Source: Acidimicrobiales bacterium (GTDB taxonomy: Bacteria; Actinomycetota; Acidimicrobiia; Acidimicrobiales; RAAP-2). From it: a DNA stretch of 16,749 nt. Below, piece after piece: positions 15,318 to 16,749 of this stretch (position 1 is the stretch's first letter; every line of letters begins with the position of its first letter). Under the pieces are notes generated by a model. It made no database searches. It was not told where the DNA came from and worked only from the letters and a program-made list of their open reading frames with translations. A program made the translations under genes and the position numbers. The stretch lies in the NCBI GenBank assembly GCA_017883125.1, contig JADGOD010000202.1, positions 1-16,749 on the forward strand, written 5' to 3'.

Positions 15318-15808
15318 GATGCCCTCCAGGGAGCCAGCGCGGAGTCGAGCTCCGCCTGATCGATCATCGCTTCGTCGGCGTCGACCGTGATCAGCCGCTC
15401 ATCGTCACCGTCGCCGAATCGAAGGCTCACCATGACCCGGTGTCGACCCAGCACGTCTGGAGCGATGTCCCCCCACTCCACGGCAGCCACCCCGCCGTCT
15501 TCGACCAGCTCGGCGATCGCCAGGTCGTCGGCCTCCACCCCGGAGCCGACCCGATAGAGATCGGCGTGGAGGAACGAGGAGATCCCTCGGCGTCCGTCAG
15601 CCCGATGGGTGGCCATCATGGTGAAGGTCGGGCTGGTCACGCGGTCTTCGACGCCGAGACCGCGCGCGATCCCCTGGGTGCACGCCGTCTTGCCCGCTCC
15701 GAGATCCCCGATCAGGACCACCACGGCACCCGGGGAGAGGAGCCCGGCGAGCGTCTCGCCGAAGCACCGTGTCTCGTCGACCGATGAGGTGCGCAGCTCG
15801 ACGGTCAT
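15314..15808 (-). CDS. tsaE: tRNA t6A biosynthesis ATPase TsaE
   Basis: Small P-loop ATPase that cycles the TsaB-TsaD complex during t6A synthesis. 164 aa. Walker A GDLGAGKT is at 34-41, the switch-like SPTFTMM at 59-65, LHADLYRV at 80-87, and VEWGD at 110-114 where the Walker-B-like acidic pair of the family lies. The C-terminal about 35 residues are acidic and poorly conserved. ATG at 15808 overlaps the glycosylase stop as ATGA; the tsaE stop overlaps the tsaB start as GTGA. It is the first of the t6A genes in the operon. Identification is secure. Confidence 0.96.
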   Translation of the reverse strand: MTVELRTSSVDETRCFGETLAGLLSPGAVVVLIGDLGAGKTACTQGIARGLGVEDRVTSPTFTMMATHRADGRRGISSFLHADLYRVGSGVEADDLAIAELVEDGGVAAVEWGDIAPDVLGRHRVMVSLRFGDGDDERLITVDADEAMIDQAELDSALAPWRAS

Positions 15809-16383
15809 CGACCGGACTCGGTGAGGACCGCCGCGGCAAGTGCGAGATCGGCGCGGATCATGGCCACCACTCTCTCACCACCCCGGAGCCCGGCGGCCGG
15901 GTGGAACGTGGGGATCACGATCGCCGAGGTGTGCGGCGACACCCTCCGCTGGCCGCGCAGCGAGGTGATCGTCGCTGTGGTCCCGAGCAGGGCCCTTGTG
16001 GCCACGTTCCCGAGCGTGACGACGACCTTCGGATCAACTTGCTCCAGCTGGCCATGGAGGAAAGGCCGGCACGCCGCCATCTCGCCGGCTCGTGGGTTCC
16101 GATTCTCCGGTGGGCGGCACTTGACGGTGTTGGTCACGTAGATTGCGGAGCGGTCGTGGCCGACCTCATCGAGGAGGGTCCCCAGCAACGCGCCGGAGCG
16201 CCCGACGAAGGGGAGGCCCTTGGCGTCCTCTTCGACGCCGGGCCCCTCTCCGACGATCATGAGCGGCGCGTGCGGGGTCCCGGTCCCGAAGACCACTCGT
16301 CTCCTCGTGGCCGAGAGGACGCAGGCGGTGCACGACGCTGCTCGGCGGGAGAGCTCCTCGAGCGACACGATGTCGCCGCCCAT
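15805..16383 (-). CDS. Uracil-DNA glycosylase, family 4 (iron-sulfur type)
   Basis: Removes uracil from DNA, starting base excision repair. 192 aa from the ATG at 16383, the usual size. Four cysteines suited to a 4Fe-4S cluster are present: C18-x2-C21 in SCTACVLS, and C89 (VKCRPP) with C105 (AACRPF) 15 residues apart. Motif A GEGPGVEED is at 45-53, KGLPFVGRSGALL at 55-67, NTVKCRPPENRNP at 85-97, and the catalytic-region motif TFHPAA at 159-164. These fit family 4 rather than family 5, whose motif A lacks the acidic residue. The frame is open upstream to 16722, but those residues are the out-of-frame, Arg-rich reading of the hydrolase gene. ATGA overlaps occur at both ends of the gene (hydrolase stop, tsaE start), so it is embedded in the t6A operon. 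Confidence 0.92.
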   Translation of the reverse strand: MGGDIVSLEELSRRAASCTACVLSATRRRVVFGTGTPHAPLMIVGEGPGVEEDAKGLPFVGRSGALLGTLLDEVGHDRSAIYVTNTVKCRPPENRNPRAGEMAACRPFLHGQLEQVDPKVVVTLGNVATRALLGTTATITSLRGQRRVSPHTSAIVIPTFHPAAGLRGGERVVAMIRADLALAAAVLTESGR

Positions 16384-16749
16384 CAGCCCACCCCGGCGGC
16401 TGCCGCCTCGAGGACCGTGCAGAGCGCATCGGGATCCTCGAGCATCACCATGTGACCGGCATCCCTCACGATCACGAGATTCGAGTTCTCGATCCCGTCG
16501 ACGAGCCGTCGGGCCTGGCGCACGGGGGCGATGTGATCCCGACTCCCCACCACCACGGTGACCGGGACGTCGATCGACGACAGCCCATCCCGGCCGTCGA
16601 AGCCGAAGAGCGGATCGAGGAGCGATTCGATGAGCAGCGTCGACGTGGCCTGCGTCAGCGACCGAGCCAGCTCGATCTGGGCGGGCTCGGGCTGGCGGCC
16701 GAAGCTGGCCCGGGTGAGCCATGTGGCGGCATCTTCACTCGGGAACAGA
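16383..16749 (-). CDS. Alpha/beta hydrolase, C-terminal part (start outside window)
   Basis: An open frame of 121 codons running in from the right edge with no start, ending in TGA at 16383-16385. My translation of the C-terminal part reads IDVPVTVVVGSRDHIAPV, then LVIVRDAGHMVMLEDPDAL, then a short Ala-rich end. This is the classic C-terminal alpha/beta-hydrolase arrangement: a strand ending in the catalytic Asp (GSRD), and the catalytic His in GHMVMLEDP. The nucleophile elbow would lie beyond the edge. Substrate unknown. Its stop overlaps the glycosylase ATG as ATGA, so it belongs to the same operon; in other actinobacteria an alpha/beta hydrolase often sits between alr and tsaE, and alr may be the next gene out. 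Confidence 0.85.
   Translation of the reverse strand, partial: LFPSEDAATWLTRASFGRQPEPAQIELARSLTQATSTLLIESLLDPLFGFDGRDGLSSIDVPVTVVVGSRDHIAPVRQARRLVDGIENSNLVIVRDAGHMVMLEDPDALCTVLEAAAAGVG

Noticed and set aside
16384..16722. Long N-terminal extension of the uracil-DNA glycosylase frame
   Set aside because: It is Arg/Pro-rich out-of-frame sequence of the alpha/beta hydrolase, whose own frame shows the catalytic Asp and His motifs; ATG at 16383 gives the normal family length.

Overview
The window is high-G+C bacterial DNA that is almost entirely coding. Gene content and order point to an actinobacterium (Actinomycetota). The evidence is a DprE1/DprE2 pair, a CBS-less GuaB3-type IMP dehydrogenase, an actinobacterial form of the CIRCE operator ahead of groES-groEL, and the order tsaE-tsaB-rimI-tsaD ... 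groES-groEL ... guaB3-guaA. That order broadly matches the one I recall from Mycobacterium (alr-tsaE-tsaB-rimI-tsaD-groES-groEL1 ... guaB2-guaB3 ... guaA). Differences in detail (pdxH and an RDD gene inserted, a Nudix gene where guaB2 might be expected, a family 4 uracil-DNA glycosylase in the tsa operon) suggest a deep, non-mycobacterial lineage. Acidimicrobiia is a guess I cannot confirm.

Layout. Positions 1-2138 (+) hold dprE1 (5' end cut by the window) and dprE2, the two-step epimerase that makes decaprenyl-phospho-arabinose for the cell envelope. Converging on them is a membrane-anchored phosphodiester glycosidase-domain protein (2196-3527, -). All remaining genes are also on the minus strand. 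Read in the direction of transcription, from the right edge, they are: an alpha/beta hydrolase (cut by the edge), a family 4 uracil-DNA glycosylase, tsaE, tsaB, rimI, tsaD, pdxH and an RDD membrane protein. The first six form a chain joined by five consecutive 4-nt stop/start overlaps, with pdxH directly abutting. Then comes groES-groEL with its own promoter and HrcA/CIRCE operator, two stacked hairpins between the genes and a large hairpin after groEL. A Nudix (CoA pyrophosphatase-like) gene follows. Last is guaB3-guaA-pcrA, where each junction is again an overlap.

How the genes work together. TsaE, TsaB and TsaD are the core of the machinery that makes tRNA t6A37, and RimI is its usual genetic companion. 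GuaB3 and GuaA would form consecutive steps from IMP to GMP if GuaB3 is catalytic; here it keeps the IMPDH-loop cysteine. PcrA/UvrD and the uracil-DNA glycosylase serve DNA repair. GroES/GroEL is the heat-shock-regulated chaperonin.

I see no defence island, phage, transposon, CRISPR, tRNA or rRNA, and no evidence of an undescribed multi-gene system. The best leads are small. DprE1 has Ala where the benzothiazinone-target Cys387 lies in M. tuberculosis, GuaB3 keeps its catalytic Cys, and there is structured RNA around groESL, with a degenerate second CIRCE-like element overlapping the promoter. No intergenic stretch exceeds 300 bp.
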